Shown here: one piece after another, positions 4,890-6,768 of the stretch
Numbering within the stretch: the stretch's first letter is position 1
Layout of the letters: each line of letters starts with the position of its first letter
Origin: an uncultured Bacteroidales bacterium
GTDB lineage: Bacteria > Bacteroidota > Bacteroidia > Bacteroidales > Paludibacteraceae
Direction: 5' to 3'
Length of the DNA: 6,768 nucleotides
Assembly: GCA_900556095.1 (NCBI GenBank)
Contig: USNU01000080.1
Coordinates: 1 to 6,768, forward strand
Notes under the pieces: generated by a model
What the model saw: the letters and a program-made list of their open reading frames with translations, nothing else
The model's database searches: none
What the model was told of the DNA's origin: nothing
Translations under genes and position numbers: made by a program

Positions 4890-5798
4890 TTAATTGTTTC
4901 TTGCTAACATCTTGTTGCGCAGTTGGCGGCAACATTGGGTGTTGAACGTGTGCCCCGGACGGGTGGCGATGAGCCTGCCTTGGATATAGCACCCGAGAAG
5001 GGACATATCGCCGATGAGGTCCAGAAGTTTGTGTCGCGCAGGCTCGTTCTGATAGTTGAGCGGGGAAAGGTAGCCGAGTTTGCTTGCGTCTATATGGGGT
5101 GCGCCGAGTTTCTCGGTCATATAATCCAATCCCTCTTGCGACATCTGTGTCTCATAGATGACAAGGGCATTTTGCAGGTCGCCCCCCTTGATAAGTCCCA
5201 TACGCAGAAGCGGCTCTATCTCGCGTACAAAGCAGAATGTGCGGGCGGAAGCAATCTCGCGCGGATAGGTGCTAATGTCGTGCAAATCAGCGCGTTGCTC
5301 ACGCAGCAACACACTAGGGAAACTAATCATCACCTCCACTTCGTAGTGGTCGGAAGGCAACAACAGCAGTCGGTTTCCGCGCTCCGAGACATACTCTATC
5401 GGCTCGATAACCACAAACACTTTGCGCTCTGCTTGTTGCTCTTGCAAGCCCGCCTGCTGAATGGCTTTGACAAACAGTTTGGCACTGCCATCTAAGATGG
5501 GCATTTCGGGACCGTTCAGTTCTATAAGGCAGTTGTCCACGCCCATGGCATAGAGTGCCGAAAGAGCATGCTCCACTGTGGAGATTTTCCATGCGCCGTA
5601 CTCCAATACGGTTCCGCGCTCAGTAGCACTGACATAGTCTGCAAGGGCTTGGTGCGTAGGCTTGCCGGGCAAATCGACACGGCAAAGGCGCACGCCCGTG
5701 TTCTCCTCCGCGGGGAGGAACGTGGCTGTAATTTGCAAGCCCGTATGCAGTCCCTTACCCGAAAGGGTAAAAGGCGATTGTATGGTATGCTGGTTCAT
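4890..5798 (-). CDS. lpxC: UDP-3-O-acyl-N-acetylglucosamine deacetylase, stand-alone form
   Basis: Zinc amidase that removes the acetyl group from UDP-3-O-acyl-GlcNAc, the committed step of lipid A synthesis; cytoplasmic. Start MNQHTIQSPFTLSGKGLHTG with the family GKGLHTG motif (14-20). Likely active-site residues are E76 and H77 (STVEHALSAL), H256 and D260 (ARHKLLDLIGD), T187 (SARTF) and H283 (TRPGHTFN); H77, H256 and D260 fit the zinc ligands of characterised LpxC. The protein stops at residue 302, soon after TRPGHTFN. In most Bacteroidota LpxC continues into a C-terminal FabZ (3-hydroxyacyl-ACP dehydratase) domain, for about 460 residues in total. No FabZ sequence follows, because lpxA begins 15 bp later. 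The length equals that of LpxC in other phyla (about 305), so the deacetylase itself should be complete. The gap from lpxD is 76 bp. Confidence 0.95.
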   Translation of the reverse strand: MNQHTIQSPFTLSGKGLHTGLQITATFLPAEENTGVRLCRVDLPGKPTHQALADYVSATERGTVLEYGAWKISTVEHALSALYAMGVDNCLIELNGPEMPILDGSAKLFVKAIQQAGLQEQQAERKVFVVIEPIEYVSERGNRLLLLPSDHYEVEVMISFPSVLLREQRADLHDISTYPREIASARTFCFVREIEPLLRMGLIKGGDLQNALVIYETQMSQEGLDYMTEKLGAPHIDASKLGYLSPLNYQNEPARHKLLDLIGDMSLLGCYIQGRLIATRPGHTFNTQCCRQLRNKMLARNN

Positions 5799-5802
5799 TT
5801 CT

Positions 5803-5828
5803 AATTATGAATTACGAATTATGAATTA
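5803..5828 (-). repeat. Short tandem repeat in the lpxC leader
   Basis: aattatgaatta occurs twice, at 5803-5814 and 5817-5828, giving a 14-bp period. It lies 4 bp upstream of the lpxC ATG on the minus strand. It resembles the AT-rich tracts in front of the OPT gene and glnS, and a single aattatgaa at 2086-2094 over the start of the HTH gene. Confidence 0.5.
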
Positions 5829-5864
5829 AGAGTAAAGAATAAGGAATGATATGCAAAAAATTCA

Positions 5865-5872
5865 CAAATGTA
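5865..5872 (-). promoter_or_regulatory. Possible internal promoter -7 element for lpxC-lpxA
   Basis: The minus strand has TACATTTG just after the lpxD stop codon, matching TAnnTTTG. No TTTG was found about 20 bp upstream, so support is partial. It would give a leader of about 60 nt before lpxC and allow lpxC-lpxA to be transcribed apart from lpxD. Confidence 0.3.
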
Positions 5873-5874
5873 CC

Positions 5875-6768
5875 TTATAAATTCTTCTCTATCTCATTGA
5901 GGCGGCGCATAAGGTCAGGCAACTGCTTAAAGCCGACCGAAGAACGACGCCAGTTCATAGCATCAATAGCAGGCGAACCCTGGTACATTCCCGGTTTGCG
6001 GACACTGCCTGCCACACCCGCCTGCGCCCCAAACACACAACGGTCTGCCACCTCGATATGCCCTGCTACGCCCACTTGTCCGGCAAGAATACAATGGCTG
6101 CCAATTTTAGCGGAACCTGCCACACCCACCTGTGCGCACATAAACGTTGATTCGCCCACCTCCACATTATGAGCCACTTGTACAAGGTTGTCTATTTTTA
6201 CATTCTTGTGTATGCGGGTCGAACCCATCATTGCGCGGTCGATGGTGCTGTTTGCACCAATCTCTACATCGTCCTCAATAACCACGTTGCCAATCTGTGG
6301 CAGTTTTTGGTTCACTCCTTGCGCATCGGGTTCAAAACCAAACCCATCGGCACCTACCACCACACCTGCATGCAGGATACAATCTTTGCCAATCACGCAG
6401 TTGTAGTAGATTTTTACGCCCGAATATAGAATCGTATTGTCGCCAATCTGCACATTATCACCGATATACGTGTGCGGGTAAATCTGTACCCCCTTACCCA
6501 AGCGGACATTCTTTCCGATGTAGGCAAAAGCACCGATGTAGGCATCTTCCGGCACCTCCGCCCCTTCGCTGATATACGCAGGTTGCTCCACGCCATGGCG
6601 GGCGGGATTCATCGCTTTTGCCACCAATTGTAATAGTTGCCCCATAGCCCCGCGTGCATTCTCTACTGCGATGACGGTAGCGTTACTTTCAGGGGCATTA
6701 TCACCCAAAAGACCTGCTGTAACAAGCACAACAGAGGCTTGTGTGGTTGCCAAATAAGACATATATTT
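5875..6768 (-). CDS. lpxD: UDP-3-O-(3-hydroxyacyl)glucosamine N-acyltransferase, 5' end cut by the window edge
   Basis: Third lipid A enzyme: adds a second 3-hydroxyacyl chain from acyl carrier protein to the amine made by LpxC; a cytoplasmic homotrimer. The frame is open to the window edge. The ATG at 6760-6762 is probably internal, because the upstream codons (Lys-Tyr) and the following [14 protein letters not shown] align with about residues 45-60 of Bacteroides LpxD; about 45 N-terminal residues are therefore missing. Numbering from that Met, a left-handed beta-helix of hexapeptide repeats covers about 62-255 (for example [17 protein letters not shown]). The catalytic histidine is H198 in QVAHNVEVG (E. 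coli H239), and H235 matches E. coli H276. The C-terminal helix (about 268-295) ends EIEKNL. Three QVGVAG-like coils are spaced exactly 18 residues apart (211, 229, 247). The gene is first in the visible lpxD-lpxC-lpxA cluster; its promoter lies outside the window. Confidence 0.96.
   Translation of the reverse strand, partial: KYMSYLATTQASVVLVTAGLLGDNAPESNATVIAVENARGAMGQLLQLVAKAMNPARHGVEQPAYISEGAEVPEDAYIGAFAYIGKNVRLGKGVQIYPHTYIGDNVQIGDNTILYSGVKIYYNCVIGKDCILHAGVVVGADGFGFEPDAQGVNQKLPQIGNVVIEDDVEIGANSTIDRAMMGSTRIHKNVKIDNLVQVAHNVEVGESTFMCAQVGVAGSAKIGSHCILAGQVGVAGHIEVADRCVFGAQAGVAGSVRKPGMYQGSPAIDAMNWRRSSVGFKQLPDLMRRLNEIEKNL

Noticed and set aside
4923..5495. 190-codon plus-strand frame opposite lpxC
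   Set aside because: Entirely antisense to a well-conserved LpxC including its active-site motifs; no promoter or leader supports it.
6760..6762. ATG as the true start of lpxD
   Set aside because: The frame stays open upstream to the edge, and the preceding residues fit the family, whose N-terminal domain would otherwise be missing.

Overview
The window looks like chromosome from a Bacteroidota bacterium, most probably order Bacteroidales. Three things point there: the lipid A genes lpxD, lpxC and lpxA have the Bacteroidota order and protein signatures; promoter-like sites match the Bacteroidota consensus (TTTG, about 20 bp, TAnnTTTG); and starts lack Shine-Dalgarno sequences and sit in AT-rich leaders. 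The genus cannot be determined from the sequence alone.

Layout from the right edge, reading the minus strand. lpxD (5' end off the window), lpxC and lpxA form a lipid A cluster covering the second, first-committed and third steps of UDP-GlcNAc acylation (LpxA, then LpxC, then LpxD). lpxC and lpxA are 15 bp apart. LpxC is a stand-alone 302-residue enzyme, whereas Bacteroidota usually fuse LpxC to the dehydratase FabZ. Next comes glnS (glutaminyl-tRNA synthetase), with a convincing intrinsic terminator. It reads as a clean, in-frame gene but lacks about 70 residues of the anticodon-binding domain, which is the most striking anomaly in the window.

Between glnS and the left-hand gene lies an accessory patch (about 1600-2430) with two small plus-strand genes. 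One is a 104-codon ORF that resembles the C-terminal winged-helix-like (DUF3874-type) tail of Bacteroidota VirE/primase-like mobile-element proteins. The other is a small helix-turn-helix gene whose two halves are in different frames. Between them is a dense repeat cluster: mirrored pairs of TGTAAC boxes around a 12-bp stem, a GC-rich palindrome, and three perfect 11-bp tandem repeats. A degenerate 9-bp repeat lies on each side of the patch. I read this as the remnant of an integrated mobile element or its control region.

The left end holds most of an OPT-family transporter gene on the minus strand. It is open through base 1, so its C-terminus is outside the window, and it has a good promoter with a dyad exactly filling the spacer.

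No rRNA, tRNA, CRISPR array, complete insertion sequence or recognisable riboswitch was seen. No stretch over 300 bases is without a gene or gene remnant; the largest gene-free gap, 2264-2507, holds a 9-bp repeat tract, a lone promoter -7 element and the glnS terminator.
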